Source of the DNA: Galactobacter sp052108535
GTDB lineage: Bacteria > Actinomycetota > Actinomycetes > Actinomycetales > Micrococcaceae
DNA: 64,000 bases
Reading direction: 5' to 3'
Assembly: GCA_052108535.1 (NCBI GenBank)
Contig: JBQDZM010000007.1
Location: 23,701-87,700 of the forward strand
Shown here: piece after piece, positions 16,465-25,187 of the stretch
Position numbering within the stretch: the first letter of the stretch is position 1
Layout of the letters: every line of letters begins with the position of its first letter
Notes under the pieces: model-generated
Seen by the model: the letters and a program-made list of their open reading frames with translations, nothing else
Told to the model about the DNA's origin: nothing
The model's database searches: none
Position numbers and translations under genes: made by a program

Positions 16465-17718
16465 TTGATCACCCGTAGACGCCAGCATCCCGAAGGTCAG
16501 CCACCCACGGGATCCACGCCCACCGTCTCCCGCCGCGACGCCCGGTCAGACCACCAGGACGACCAGACCTCCCAGCCCCTACGCCCCGGCCGCGAACGGG
16601 TGGCTCATCTCTGGTCGGACCACCTGGGCACCCTGGGGACGCGCTCGCTGCAGATCATCCTGCTCATCGTGCTGTTGACCGGAATCTTCATCGGGATCTC
16701 CACCCTCTCTGTGGTGGTCATCCCCGTCATGCTCTCCACCATCCTGGCCTGCGCCCTCTGGCCGCTGGTCCGCCTCCTGCGCAAGAAGCTCTCCGCGATG
16801 CTGACAGCATGGACCGTCCTGATCGGCGCCTTCCTGGTTCTGGGTGGCATTGTCACCGGCATCGTTGCGACGGTGATCAACGAATGGGACGGCCTGGCCA
16901 AGAAGGCAGTGGAAGGCTTTGAGCAACTCCAGAAGTGGGTGGAACACCTGCCCTTCACCATCACCCAGGACCAGGTCGACTCCGCTCTGGGCGCCGCTGG
17001 CAACTTCCTCACCAGCGCCAGCTTCGGCTCCACCGCCCTCTCCGGCCTGTCCACCGCAGGTAATTTCTTCACCGGACTGGTGCTGGCCCTCGTCGTGATG
17101 TTCTTCTTCCTGAAGGACGGCGACAAGATCTGGCAGTTCCTGGTCTCCTGGGTTCCGGAGCGCCACCGTGCAACTTGGCAGAAGGCAGGTTCCCGCGGCC
17201 GCGATTCGTTCGGAGGCTACCTGCGCGGCACCACCATCGTGGCCGCAGTGGACGCCCTCGGCATCGGGCTCGTCATGCTCTTCTGCGGCGTTCCTCTGGC
17301 GTTCCCCCTGGCCATCCTGGTCTTCCTCGGCGCCTACATCCCCATGGTCGGCGCCACCGTGGCCGGCATCCTCTGCGTCCTGGTCACCCTCGTGTCGTCC
17401 GGCTTCTGGCCCGCCGTGATCGTGCTGATCGGCACCATCGCGGTGCAGCAGCTAGAAGGCAACCTGCTGCAGCCCGTGGTCATGGCCAACACCCTGAGCC
17501 TGCACGGCCTCGTGGTCCTGCTCGGCCTGACCGGAGGCACCGTGCTCGGCGGGATCGTGGGCGCCCTGATCTCCGTTCCGCTCATCGCCGCCGGCTGGGC
17601 CATGGTCAAGGTCATCAGCGACCGCGAGGGTCCGCTAGACGATCCGGCGGCACGCAAACGCCACAAATCAGTCAGGAAGCAGGCCAAGAAGCGGCTCAAG
17701 GCCGCCAAGCAGGCCTGA
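16465..17718 (+). CDS. AI-2E family transporter (TqsA/PerM-like)
   Basis: This membrane protein of 417 aa has about eight hydrophobic segments. Family hallmarks are the paired helices VVVIPVMLSTILACALWPLV, a long amphipathic insert (residues about 120-200), MFFFLKDGDKIW, and FLGAYIPMVGATVAG. The family includes exporters of autoinducer-2 and sodium/proton antiporters; the substrate is unclear. The start is uncertain: TTG 16465 has GGAAGG upstream; the open frame extends further to 16303, and GTG near 16599 is possible. The C-terminus is Lys/Arg rich. It is divergent from hsp20. Confidence 0.78.
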   Translation: MITRRRQHPEGQPPTGSTPTVSRRDARSDHQDDQTSQPLRPGRERVAHLWSDHLGTLGTRSLQIILLIVLLTGIFIGISTLSVVVIPVMLSTILACALWPLVRLLRKKLSAMLTAWTVLIGAFLVLGGIVTGIVATVINEWDGLAKKAVEGFEQLQKWVEHLPFTITQDQVDSALGAAGNFLTSASFGSTALSGLSTAGNFFTGLVLALVVMFFFLKDGDKIWQFLVSWVPERHRATWQKAGSRGRDSFGGYLRGTTIVAAVDALGIGLVMLFCGVPLAFPLAILVFLGAYIPMVGATVAGILCVLVTLVSSGFWPAVIVLIGTIAVQQLEGNLLQPVVMANTLSLHGLVVLLGLTGGTVLGGIVGALISVPLIAAGWAMVKVISDREGPLDDPAARKRHKSVRKQAKKRLKAAKQA

Positions 17719-17727
17719 CACACCACA

Positions 17728-17777
17728 ATGCCCGACGGTTCGTTCCCACCAAGAGGTGGGAACGAACCGTCGGGCAT
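17728..17777. terminator. Perfect 23-bp bidirectional terminator hairpin
   Basis: Arms 17728-17750 and 17755-17777 pair perfectly over 23 bp with an AAGA loop. It sits between the convergent AI-2E and ferritin genes. Confidence 0.85.
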
Positions 17778-17837
17778 GTGGTTTCCTGGCGCCCGAGGGC
17801 GCCTGGCCGGTCACGGGAGAGTGGCCGGTGACGGAGA

Positions 17838-18335
17838 TCAGGCCTCGTCGCGGCTGGCGAGCTCACGATCGAGGGCGAGGATGCCGGAGCCATCGTTGCC
17901 GATGCGCTTCACACGGCCGATGATCTCACCGACGGTGGCCTCTTCCTCGACCTGCTCGTCCACGAACCAGTTCAGCAGCGGGATCGAGTCGATGTCGCCG
18001 GCCTCGAGGGACAGGCGGTAGATGTCGCGAATGGCTTCGGAGACCTTGATCTCGTGCGCCAGCGAGGCCTCGAAAGCGTCCAGCACGGACTCGATCTTCA
18101 GCTCGTTGGCGGGGATGGCCTGGAAGACGGGGCGGGCGCCGCGATCAGTCATGTGTTCAATGAACTTGTCGCGGTGCTCCAGCTCCTCCTCGGCCTGAGC
18201 GCGGAACCAGGACGCAATGCCGGGCAGGTCGGCGAGTTCCATCTCCACCGCGAGCTGGCGGTAGGTGATGGAGGCTTCCTGCTCCATGGTGACCTGGCGA
18301 TTGAATGCTTCTTCGAGCTTCCCTGTAAGTTCCAT
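17838..18335 (-). CDS. Ferritin (non-haem, iron storage)
   Basis: This 165-aa four-helix protein has the ferroxidase-site pattern of ferritin: Glu in QEASITYRQ, the EEELEHRDKF pair (Glu and His), and Glu-rich NWFVDEQVEEEATV. It stores Fe(II) as a ferric core in a 24-mer shell. The start at 18335 has a TACGCT box 6 nt upstream and no SD, so a leaderless transcript is likely. I see no convincing DtxR/IdeR site next to it. The role fits the siderophore importer in the same window. Confidence 0.92.
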   Translation of the reverse strand: MELTGKLEEAFNRQVTMEQEASITYRQLAVEMELADLPGIASWFRAQAEEELEHRDKFIEHMTDRGARPVFQAIPANELKIESVLDAFEASLAHEIKVSEAIRDIYRLSLEAGDIDSIPLLNWFVDEQVEEEATVGEIIGRVKRIGNDGSGILALDRELASRDEA

Positions 18336-18341
18336 GCCGCC

Positions 18342-18347
18342 AGCGTA
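18342..18347 (-). promoter_or_regulatory. -10 box TACGCT of leaderless ferritin mRNA
   Basis: On the minus strand TACGCT is followed by GGCGGC and then the ATG at 18335. The spacing of 6 nt matches other genes of the window. Confidence 0.55.
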
Positions 18348-18528
18348 AGTGCCTTTCGAGAATTACGCACCCAAGGACAGGCGTAACTATCTCCAGGTCT
18401 ACGACACGCCCGTCACGGAACCCCCTCAGGGAAGCCTTCCCTTGGGATTCATGGGTCAATGCCGACTCGTTGGCGCCATTTTGCGGATGAACTGGCAACA
18501 GCGGCCCAGCGCTGAGACACTAAAGGAC

Positions 18529-19329
18529 ATGCCACGCCCACGCCGCTATGACGCCGCAGTCAGGAACCGCCTGCTGCAGGATGCCGCGCTGATCAGCGCA
18601 ACAGAAGGCCCCTCAGCTCTTTCCGCCCGCCGCCTCGCCACCCAGTCCGGGACCACCACCGCCGCCATCTATACGCTGTTCGGCGGCATGAACTCTCTGC
18701 GCGCCGCACTGACAGCGCAGGCTTTGGCTGATCTCAAGGACGCACTGAACACGGTTCCCGCTAATCCGGATCCCGTGCAGCAGCTCTTTAATCTCTCCAG
18801 CGCCTACCGCGACTGGGCAGTGGAGCACCCGCACGAGTACCGCTCCGTGTTCAATGACGCCCTCGGTAAGGCGGTTCGGCACAATTCCGAGCCGCCGCGC
18901 GCCACCAGCGGTCCCACGTCGCGCCCGCGTCAGAACGTCTTCATGGCTCAGCCCACCGAGGCCAACTCCGAATTCGTAGCGTTCACGACTCCGGGCGTCT
19001 ACCTCGACAGCGTGCACGAGGCCTGGCACGCCGTGCTGGAGCCCATCCATTCCGTCATCCTGGCCGGCCTCGAGTCGGGGGCGTTCACGGGCAGCGCGGA
19101 CCAGGCCGGGCCGCTGGCTCTTGCCGTGGTTTCCCTGCTCCATGGTGGCGTGTCACTGGAAGTCATCTCGGTCCTCGAGCCCACGTTGTCCGGCTTCGGA
19201 GCCTCAGTGTCCACCCCGGGCTTCTTCGAGCTCGCCACCCAGCGGTTGGTGGCCGGGCTCATCTCCGGCGGTTTCACCGACACCGGTGCACCGATCTCGG
19301 CCGGCAGCGGCTCACACACCGCGCAGTGA
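18529..19329 (+). CDS. TetR-family transcriptional regulator with TetR_C_33-like C-terminal region
   Basis: This is a 266-aa regulator. The helix-turn-helix is in residues about 20-55 (GPSALSARRLATQSGTTTAA, then IYTLFGG). The ligand domain has DWAVEHPHEYRSVFNDALG, typical of TetR proteins with a WHG-like C-terminal domain. ATG 18529 has AAAGGA just upstream; a GACACT box 7 nt before it could alternatively make it leaderless. The stop overlaps the next gene (GTGA). The target is unknown. The C-terminal domain name is a guess from the pattern. Confidence 0.82.
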   Translation: MPRPRRYDAAVRNRLLQDAALISATEGPSALSARRLATQSGTTTAAIYTLFGGMNSLRAALTAQALADLKDALNTVPANPDPVQQLFNLSSAYRDWAVEHPHEYRSVFNDALGKAVRHNSEPPRATSGPTSRPRQNVFMAQPTEANSEFVAFTTPGVYLDSVHEAWHAVLEPIHSVILAGLESGAFTGSADQAGPLALAVVSLLHGGVSLEVISVLEPTLSGFGASVSTPGFFELATQRLVAGLISGGFTDTGAPISAGSGSHTAQ

Positions 19330-19721
19330 CTCCCCCGACCTCCGCCAAGGTTCGCCTAGACGCTTGGCTGTGGTCGGTGCGGATCTACAAAACCCGCTCG
19401 GAGGCCACCGCCGCGATCCGCGCCGGGCATGCGCGACTCAACGGAAACCCCGTCAAGGCTGCCCAGGCCGTGGTGATCGGTGACCGGATCCGCGTGCGCA
19501 AGGCCGGACACGAGTTCGACCTCGAGGTCACTGCGCTGCTGGCCAAACGCGTCTCAGCTCAGGTGGCTCGCGCGTCTTACATTGACCATGCCCCGCCGCC
19601 GGTTCGCACGGTCATACCCATGGTCCCCGTCCGCGACCGTGGCGCCGGGCGTCCGACCAAGAAGGACCGCCGCGAAATGGACCGGCTGAGGTCTTCCTGG
19701 TCACACGTTGACGACGAGTGA
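19326..19721 (+). CDS. S4-domain RNA-binding protein (Hsp15-like)
   Basis: This is a 131-aa protein. The S4 fold spans residues 8-70: VRLDAWLWSVRIYKTRSEAT, then AAIRAGHARLNGNPVKAAQ. A basic tail with GRPTKKDRREMDRLR follows. E. coli Hsp15 of the same architecture rescues stalled 50S subunits that carry nascent chains. GTG 19326 overlaps the TetR stop by 4 nt (GTGA), so the two are translationally coupled. Confidence 0.88.
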   Translation: MTPPTSAKVRLDAWLWSVRIYKTRSEATAAIRAGHARLNGNPVKAAQAVVIGDRIRVRKAGHEFDLEVTALLAKRVSAQVARASYIDHAPPPVRTVIPMVPVRDRGAGRPTKKDRREMDRLRSSWSHVDDE

Positions 19722-19927
19722 GCGGTACCGACTAGCCAAGGGCGGTCTAGTCACGTAGCGTGTAACCCGTAGTTCCCAGTTCTTCACCACGCTGGTCCGG
19801 CAGTCCCGGTCCTGGAGGCAAGATCAGGACCGACTGCACGTGCGCCAGAAGGGTGCACGTCAAACACCCCAGCGTCCGGGCCTGATCGTGTGATCGTCTC
19901 CGGACCGAAGAAAGGATCAGCAGCTAC

Positions 19928-20131
19928 ATGGCTACTGGAACCGTCAAGTGGTTCAACCCTGACAAGGGCTTCGGCTTCATCGCTCCCGATGACTCCTCCG
20001 ATGATCTGTTCGCTCACTTCTCCGCCATCCAGTCCAACGGGTTCCGCACCCTGGACGAGGGCCAGCGCGTTGAGTTCGAGGTTGCCCAGGGCCCCAAGGG
20101 TCTGCAGGCACAGGACATCCGCGCCATCTGA
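19928..20131 (+). CDS. Cold-shock protein CspA family
   Basis: This 67-aa CSD protein begins MATGTVKWFNPDKGFGFI (RNP1 is KGFGFI) and has DLFAHFSAI (RNP2-like). It binds single-stranded nucleic acid and melts mRNA structure. AAAGGA is 9-14 nt before the ATG. A long leader of up to about 200 nt (19722-19927) is typical of csp genes and contains short self-complementary parts, such as TGCAC/GTGCA near 19837-19858, but no gene. GACTAG/CTAGTC (19730-19752) may be the end of the upstream transcript or an operator. Confidence 0.95.
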   Translation: MATGTVKWFNPDKGFGFIAPDDSSDDLFAHFSAIQSNGFRTLDEGQRVEFEVAQGPKGLQAQDIRAI

Positions 20132-20170
20132 GCCGGACGTGACTGTCCACGGTGAAAACCGTGTGATGTA

Positions 20171-20201
20171 AAGAGGGGGAGGCCGCTGGCCTCTCCCTCT
20201 T
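20171..20201 (+). terminator. Rho-independent terminator of cspA
   Basis: Arms 20171-20184 and 20188-20201 pair over 14 positions with one G-T wobble and a GCT loop, followed by the T-rich TCCTTTCTCTCC. A smaller hairpin, CACGGT-GAAA-ACCGTG, precedes it at about 20149-20164. Confidence 0.85.
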
Positions 20202-20260
20202 CCTTTCTCTCCCCACCCAACCTCTTCGCCCGCAACCTCCGTTAGACATTCGAGCGCTCG

Positions 20261-20282
20261 TTTGGACACCTTCGTGTCCAAA
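20261..20282. promoter_or_regulatory. Palindrome upstream of the luciferase-like oxidoreductase gene
   Basis: TTTGGACAC-CTTC-GTGTCCAAA is a perfect 9-bp inverted repeat 89 nt before the gene at 20371. It has no T-run after it and lies past the cspA terminator. This makes an operator more likely than a second terminator. Confidence 0.4.
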
Positions 20283-20370
20283 CTCCGTTGAGCGCCGCTG
20301 GACTCCGTCGTTGCGCCGCGGCCGCGCCGCCGTGGGAATACCAAATGCCCGACGGCCGTTGTCACCTATC

Positions 20371-21399
20371 GTGACTTCCTCCCCTGCCGTAGCTTCTTCC
20401 CCTGTTCTGTCCCTCCTCGACCTCGCACCCCGTAACGCGCAGGATCCCCCCGGCCAGGCGTTCAGCGACGCCGTCGAACTGGCGAGAACCGCGGAGGCAG
20501 CTGGCCTCGACGCGGTGTACTACGCGGAACACCACAACATGGCGACCATCGCCTCCTCCGCCACCTCGGTCCTCATGGGCCACGTTGCAGATCACACCTC
20601 GTCCATCACGGTCGGGGCCGCGGGGGTCATGCTGCCCAACCACGCGCCGCTGGTCATCGCAGAGCAATACGGAACCCTTGAGGCCATCCATCCCGGACGT
20701 ATCAGCTTAGGGCTGGGCCGCGCACCGGGCACCGATCCGAACACCCTGCGGGCCTTGCGCCGTTCCCCGAACGATGCCGAGCATTTCCCCCAGGACGTCA
20801 CCGAACTCCTTGGCTACCTTTCCGGCGAATCCAGCATCCCCGGCGTCACGGCCTACCCGGGGCACGCTTCCCAGGTCCCGGTCACGATCCTGGGCTCAAG
20901 CCTTTTCGGCGCCCATCTGGCCGCCCAATTGGGCCTGTCCTACGCCTTCGCCTCCCACTTCGCGCCAGCCGCACTGCGCAACGCCGCACACGTGTACCTG
21001 AACGAGTTCCAGCCCTCCGCCTACCTTGATGCTCCCCACCTGGCCATCGGAGTCGGCGTCGGCGTGGCGGCCACGCAGGAGGAGGCGGAGGAACGCTTCC
21101 GGTTGGTGGGCCGCGACCGGGTCCGTCAGATGCTTTCTCGCGGGAACCAGACGTTCACCGAGGAGGAACTGGACCTCGTGATGGATCACCCCACGGGCCG
21201 CCAGATCCTGGAGATGCTGTCCTTCTCCATCGTCGGAACGGAGGATTCCGTGCCCGAGCAACTCTCTGCTTTGGCAGACGAGTACGGTGCCCACGAACTG
21301 ATCACCGTGACGCATGCGCCGGATGCGGCCGGTCGCCTGGATTCGGTCCAGAGGCTGGGCAAGGCATGGTCGCAGTGGCAGGATCGGGAACAGCACTAA
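20371..21399 (+). CDS. LLM-class flavin-dependent oxidoreductase (MsnO8-like)
   Basis: This 342-aa luciferase-like TIM barrel contains LSLLDLAPRNAQDPPGQAF near the start, YYAEHHNMATIASSATSVLM and GRISLGLGRAPGTD. These fit the single-subunit LLM oxidoreductases of the MsnO8/YhbW type. Such enzymes use reduced FMN and O2 or F420; the substrate is unknown. GTG 20371 is the best start, as the frame upstream to 20311 looks non-coding. No SD is clear. A palindrome precedes it. Confidence 0.85.
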   Translation: MTSSPAVASSPVLSLLDLAPRNAQDPPGQAFSDAVELARTAEAAGLDAVYYAEHHNMATIASSATSVLMGHVADHTSSITVGAAGVMLPNHAPLVIAEQYGTLEAIHPGRISLGLGRAPGTDPNTLRALRRSPNDAEHFPQDVTELLGYLSGESSIPGVTAYPGHASQVPVTILGSSLFGAHLAAQLGLSYAFASHFAPAALRNAAHVYLNEFQPSAYLDAPHLAIGVGVGVAATQEEAEERFRLVGRDRVRQMLSRGNQTFTEEELDLVMDHPTGRQILEMLSFSIVGTEDSVPEQLSALADEYGAHELITVTHAPDAAGRLDSVQRLGKAWSQWQDREQH

Positions 21400-21458
21400 G
21401 TAGTCCGTCGGCACCCGCGGCGCTGGAGCCCACCGACGGCTCAAGCCGAGGAGGAGTC

Positions 21459-21719
21459 ATGGCCAACCGCGACAAGCCCCTATCCGTCAGGCGTGATAAG
21501 GACTTCGAGGACGACGACATGCGCCTCGAGGAACCGTTCATGGATGAGAACGACGGCCGTGACGGGACCCCCGGTCCCGGTTCCGACGACCCTGATTCTT
21601 TGGACCTTATGGATCCGCTCAAGCGCACCCGCAACAACGTTCGGGAGGCCTACGACGGCATGGACGGCGCGGCCGCCGTCACCGATCTGACGGAGAAGGA
21701 CGACGGCCCGCGCTGGTGA
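21459..21719 (+). CDS. Small acidic hypothetical protein
   Basis: This is an 86-aa soluble protein, very rich in Asp/Glu and without hydrophobic segments (KDFEDDDMRLEEPFMDENDG; YDGMDGAAAVTDLTEKDD). It has a good GAGGAG ribosome-binding site before ATG 21459 and follows the oxidoreductase gene by 59 nt, probably in the same transcript. The frame is open further upstream to 21366, but that overlaps the oxidoreductase gene. I do not recognise a family; the sequence looks intrinsically disordered. Confidence 0.65.
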   Translation: MANRDKPLSVRRDKDFEDDDMRLEEPFMDENDGRDGTPGPGSDDPDSLDLMDPLKRTRNNVREAYDGMDGAAAVTDLTEKDDGPRW

Positions 21720-21750
21720 CGTCTCCGGGATAGCTCGGCACTGGCGCCGA

Positions 21751-22542
21751 CTACCGTCGCGCCAGCGCCGCCTCGATGTCGGCGGCGCAAGCTAGCAACG
21801 GCGTCAGGACGCGTTCGGCGGCGGCCGACGCGTCGTCGTCGGGCCCTGCCACGGACAGGGACACGTTCACTGCGCAGACCACGGATCCGTCGGGCCCGTG
21901 CACGGGCGCGGCTACGGAGCGGAGCCCGGCCTCCAATTCCTGGTCAACGAGGCACCAGCCCTGCTCACGAACCAGCTCCAGCTCGGTCGAGATCACCTCA
22001 GGGGAGGTCACGGTCCGCGCCGTGCGGGACGGGATCGGGGCAGCCTGCATGCGCCGCAGCGCTTCCTCCTGCGGCAGCCCGGCCAGGAGTACTCGGCCCA
22101 TGGAGGTGGTCGCCGCCGGGAACCGCGTGCCGACACCGATGGCCACGTGCATGATCCGACGCGTCTGGACGCGGGCCACGTAGACCACGTCGGCTCCGTC
22201 CAACTCCGAGGCGGAAACGGACTCCCCCACCTGCGCGGAGAGTTCCTGAAGGTACGGCTCCACCAGCCCGGGCAGCGGCTGGGATGCCAAATAGGCATAG
22301 CCCAGCCGCATCACCCGCGGCGTGAGGCGGAACAGGCGACCGTCCGTGGCCGCGAATCCCAGGTCCACCAAGGTATGAAGAAAGCGCCGGGCGCTGGCCC
22401 GAGAGACCCCCGAGCGCGCCGCGACCTCGGAGAGCGTGAGCTCAGGGTGCTGGGCGTCGAACGCCTCAATGGTCGCCAACCCGCGGGCCAGGGACTGCAC
22501 AAAGAGCTCGGACTCCTTGGCTGCATTCTCCTCGGTGGACAT
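21751..22542 (-). CDS. pcaR: IclR-family regulator of the pca genes (PcaR/PcaU-like)
   Basis: This is a 263-aa regulator. Residues 14-75 form the IclR winged helix (VQSLARGLATIEAFDAQHPE, LSEVAARSGVSRASARRFL), and the rest the effector domain with VQTRRIMHVAIGVGTRFPAA. The sequence and position match the PcaR/PobR/PcaU subfamily that activates or represses beta-ketoadipate genes in response to protocatechuate or beta-ketoadipate. It is the last gene of the pcaF-pcaI-pcaJ operon, 8 nt after pcaJ, so its expression follows the pathway. The symbol is by analogy. Confidence 0.82.
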   Translation of the reverse strand: MSTEENAAKESELFVQSLARGLATIEAFDAQHPELTLSEVAARSGVSRASARRFLHTLVDLGFAATDGRLFRLTPRVMRLGYAYLASQPLPGLVEPYLQELSAQVGESVSASELDGADVVYVARVQTRRIMHVAIGVGTRFPAATTSMGRVLLAGLPQEEALRRMQAAPIPSRTARTVTSPEVISTELELVREQGWCLVDQELEAGLRSVAAPVHGPDGSVVCAVNVSLSVAGPDDDASAAAERVLTPLLACAADIEAALARR

Positions 22543-22550
22543 GGCTCCGG

Positions 22551-23204
22551 TCAGGCCTTGACGAGCCGGACGGGCAGGCGCTCGGCCAATTCCTCGAAGC
22601 TGATGCCGTGCGTGGAACGAACCACCACGGCCTCGCCGCCGAGCTCGAAGACTGCGGACTCCGTGTAGACGCGGGTGACGCAGCCCAGGCCGGTGACCGG
22701 GTAGGTCAGCGCCTCGACGAGCTTGGACTCACCGGCGCGGGTGAACAGGCCCATCATGACCCAGGTCTGCTTGGCGCCGATGGCCAGGTCCATGGCACCG
22801 CCCACGGCCGGGATGGCGTCCGGGGCACCCGTGGACCAGTTGGCGAGGTCGCCATTGCCTGCCACCTGGAAGGCACCGAGGACGCAGACGTCCAGGTGCC
22901 CGCCTCGCATCATCGCGAACGAATCGGCGTGGTGGAAGTAGCTGGCGCCTGGCAGCTCCGTCACCGGGATCTTGCCTGCGTTGATCAGGTCGGCGTCCAC
23001 CTCGTCACCGTGCGCGGCGGGCCCCATGCCCAGCATGCCGTTCTCGGTATGGAGGGTGACGTCTTGCTCCGCGGTCAGATGATCCGCCACGAGGGTGGGC
23101 TGGCCGATGCCGAGGTTCACGAAGGAACCGGGCTCGATGTCCGCGGCGACGACGGCGGCGAGTTCCGGCTTGCTCAGGGCAGCTTCCGTGTGGGTGTAAG
23201 CCAT
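22551..23204 (-). CDS. pcaJ: 3-oxoadipate CoA-transferase subunit B
   Basis: This is a 217-aa CoA-transferase family I subunit. It carries the active-site motif ENGMLGMGP, in which the Glu forms the covalent CoA thioester, and GQPTLVADHL. Together with PcaI it transfers CoA from succinyl-CoA to beta-ketoadipate. ATG 23204 has AAGGA 9 nt upstream; an upstream GTG at 23210 overlaps the pcaI stop and is possible. The intergenic gap to pcaI is 2 nt. Confidence 0.93.
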   Translation of the reverse strand: MAYTHTEAALSKPELAAVVAADIEPGSFVNLGIGQPTLVADHLTAEQDVTLHTENGMLGMGPAAHGDEVDADLINAGKIPVTELPGASYFHHADSFAMMRGGHLDVCVLGAFQVAGNGDLANWSTGAPDAIPAVGGAMDLAIGAKQTWVMMGLFTRAGESKLVEALTYPVTGLGCVTRVYTESAVFELGGEAVVVRSTHGISFEELAERLPVRLVKA

Positions 23205-23206
23205 GA

Positions 23207-23908
23207 TCACTTGTCCTTCTTCTGCTGTGAGACCGGGGTGGCGGGGTTGGCGATCTCCACGAGGGTGTCCACGTAGATGCCGTTGGTGACCACGTTCTCG
23301 GGGTCAAGCTGTCCGGCCGGGACGATGCTCTTGACCTGAGCGATGGTGTTGGCGGCCGCGGCTGCCATGATGGGGCCAAAGTTGCGGGCCGTCTTGCGGT
23401 AGACCAGGTTGCCCTTGGTGTCCGACGTCAGGGCCTTGATGATCGCGACGTCACCCTTGATGGGGTACTCGAGCACGTAGTGCTTGCCGTCGATCTCGCG
23501 GGTCTCCTTACCGTCGGCCAGCTGCGTGCCGTAACCGGTGGGGGTGAAGAAGGCGCCGATGCCGGCGCCGGCGGCCCGGAGGCGCTCGGCGAGGTTGCCC
23601 TGCGGAACCAGCTCCAGCTGGATCTCTCCGGCACGGTAGGCCGTGTCGAAGTGCCAGGAATCGGACTGGCGCGGGAATGAGCAGATAATCTTGGAGACTC
23701 GACGTTCCTTGATCAAGAGGGCCAGACCTTCGTCGGCCTGACCGGCGTTGTTGTTGACCACGGTGAGGTCGGTGGCGCCGCCCTGGAGCAGCGCGTCGAT
23801 GAGTTCCATGGGCTGGCCGGCGTTGCCGAACCCTCCGATCAGGACGGTGGAGCCGTCAGCGATGTTCGCCACGGCCTCGGCCGCGGAAGCGGCGATACGG
23901 GGTGCCAT
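23207..23908 (-). CDS. pcaI: 3-oxoadipate CoA-transferase subunit A
   Basis: This is a 233-aa partner of PcaJ. The N-terminal DGSTVLIGGFGNAGQPMELI contains the family signature GGFG-x-GxPxxLI. It provides the structural half of the active site in the two-subunit enzyme. ATG 23908 has AAGGAAGG 9 nt upstream. It is in the pcaF-pcaI-pcaJ-pcaR operon, 34 nt after pcaF. Confidence 0.93.
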   Translation of the reverse strand: MAPRIAASAAEAVANIADGSTVLIGGFGNAGQPMELIDALLQGGATDLTVVNNNAGQADEGLALLIKERRVSKIICSFPRQSDSWHFDTAYRAGEIQLELVPQGNLAERLRAAGAGIGAFFTPTGYGTQLADGKETREIDGKHYVLEYPIKGDVAIIKALTSDTKGNLVYRKTARNFGPIMAAAAANTIAQVKSIVPAGQLDPENVVTNGIYVDTLVEIANPATPVSQQKKDK

Positions 23909-23942
23909 GAGCACGTACCTTCCTTAGGTGTGTGGGTGGGAT

Positions 23943-25166
23943 TCAGCGGGTGGTGTCGGTGTTCTCGATGACCACGGCGAGGCCCTGGCCCACGCCGATG
24001 CAGAGCGAGGCGACGCCGTAACGGCCGCCGGTGGCGCGCAAACGCGCGGCGAGGGTGCCGAGCACGCGCAGGCCTGAAGCGCCAAGCGGGTGCCCGATGG
24101 CGATGGCGCCACCCCACGCGTTGACGATCTCGGGGTCCAGGTCGCGACCGAAGCCCCACTGGTCCAGGCAGGCCAAGGACTGGGCTGCGAAGGCCTCGTT
24201 GAGTTCCACGGCGTCGATGTCCGCCCAAGTCAGCCCGGCGCGGGCGATGGCCTGGTTGGCCGCCTCGACGGGCGCCTCTCCGAAGTACTGCGGCTCATTG
24301 GCGTGAGCTCCGCGGGAGACGATGCGAGCAAGCGGCGCCTTACCAAGCAGCTCGGCGGCCTTCTCGGAGCCGACCCAGACGGCGGACGCGCCGTCGTTCA
24401 TGGGGGAAGCGTTGCCGGCGGTGACGGTGGCACCGTCACCGGTGCGGAACACCGTGCGCAGGGCGGAAAGGGTCTCTGCCGTGGAATCGGGGCGAATGGT
24501 CTCGTCGCGCTCCAGCAACACGCCGCGCTTACCCACGGGGGCCACGGTGGTCACGAGATCGGCGTAGCGACCTTCGTCCCAGGCCGTGGCCGCCAACTGG
24601 TGGGAGCGGGCCGCGAACTCGTCCTGACGCTCACGGGAGATCTGGTGCTTGTCCACCAGACGCTCGGTGGCCTCGCCCAGGGAGACGGTCCAATCGGCGT
24701 CCATCTTGGGGTTAACCAGGCGCCAGCCAAGCGTGGTGTTGGCGGCCTTGAGGTCTCCCATAGGGAAGGCCCGTTCGGTCTTGGGCAGAACCCAAGGGGC
24801 GCGGGACATGGATTCGGCGCCGCCGACCAGAACCAGGTCTGCGTCACCGACGGCCACCTGGCGGGAGGCCATCATCGCTGCGTCCAGGGAGGAACCGCAG
24901 AGGCGGTTGACGGTGGAGCCGGGCACGGACAGCGGGAGGCCGGCCAGCAGGGTGGCCATGCGGGCCACGTTGCGGTTCTCTTCGCCTGCGCCATTGGCGT
25001 TGCCGAAGGTTACCTCGTCGATAGTGGCGGGATCCAGCTGCGGTGCACGGGAGACCAGCGTGGAAACCACGTGGGCCGCCAGGTCGTCGGGACGGTGACC
25101 GGCGAGCGCGCCGCCGACCTTGCCGAAGGGTGTGCGTACGGCGTCATAGACGAACGCTTCCTGCAT
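23943..25166 (-). CDS. pcaF: 3-oxoadipyl-CoA thiolase
   Basis: This is a 407-aa thiolase. The nucleophilic Cys 90 is in VNRLCGSSLDA, the second motif GGAIAIGHPLGASG holds the catalytic His, and a C-terminal SLCIGVGQG holds the second Cys. It cleaves beta-ketoadipyl-CoA with CoA to succinyl-CoA and acetyl-CoA, the last step of the pathway. Its position next to the CoA-transferase genes supports the assignment over a general thiolase. GAGGAGA precedes ATG 25166. It is the first gene of its operon, with three palindromes upstream. Confidence 0.93.
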   Translation of the reverse strand: MQEAFVYDAVRTPFGKVGGALAGHRPDDLAAHVVSTLVSRAPQLDPATIDEVTFGNANGAGEENRNVARMATLLAGLPLSVPGSTVNRLCGSSLDAAMMASRQVAVGDADLVLVGGAESMSRAPWVLPKTERAFPMGDLKAANTTLGWRLVNPKMDADWTVSLGEATERLVDKHQISRERQDEFAARSHQLAATAWDEGRYADLVTTVAPVGKRGVLLERDETIRPDSTAETLSALRTVFRTGDGATVTAGNASPMNDGASAVWVGSEKAAELLGKAPLARIVSRGAHANEPQYFGEAPVEAANQAIARAGLTWADIDAVELNEAFAAQSLACLDQWGFGRDLDPEIVNAWGGAIAIGHPLGASGLRVLGTLAARLRATGGRYGVASLCIGVGQGLAVVIENTDTTR

Positions 25167-25187
25167 GGGTCTCCTCGTTTCACGATG

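Noticed and set aside
19722..19927. A structured RNA or riboswitch in the cspA leader
   Set aside because: A long leader is normal for cold-shock genes; I see only short self-complementary stretches and no known riboswitch core.
20149..20164. A possible third copy of the 61-bp palindrome after cspA
   Set aside because: It shares only TCCACGGTGAAAACC with the right arm; the rest does not match, and it is a simple hairpin with a GAAA loop.
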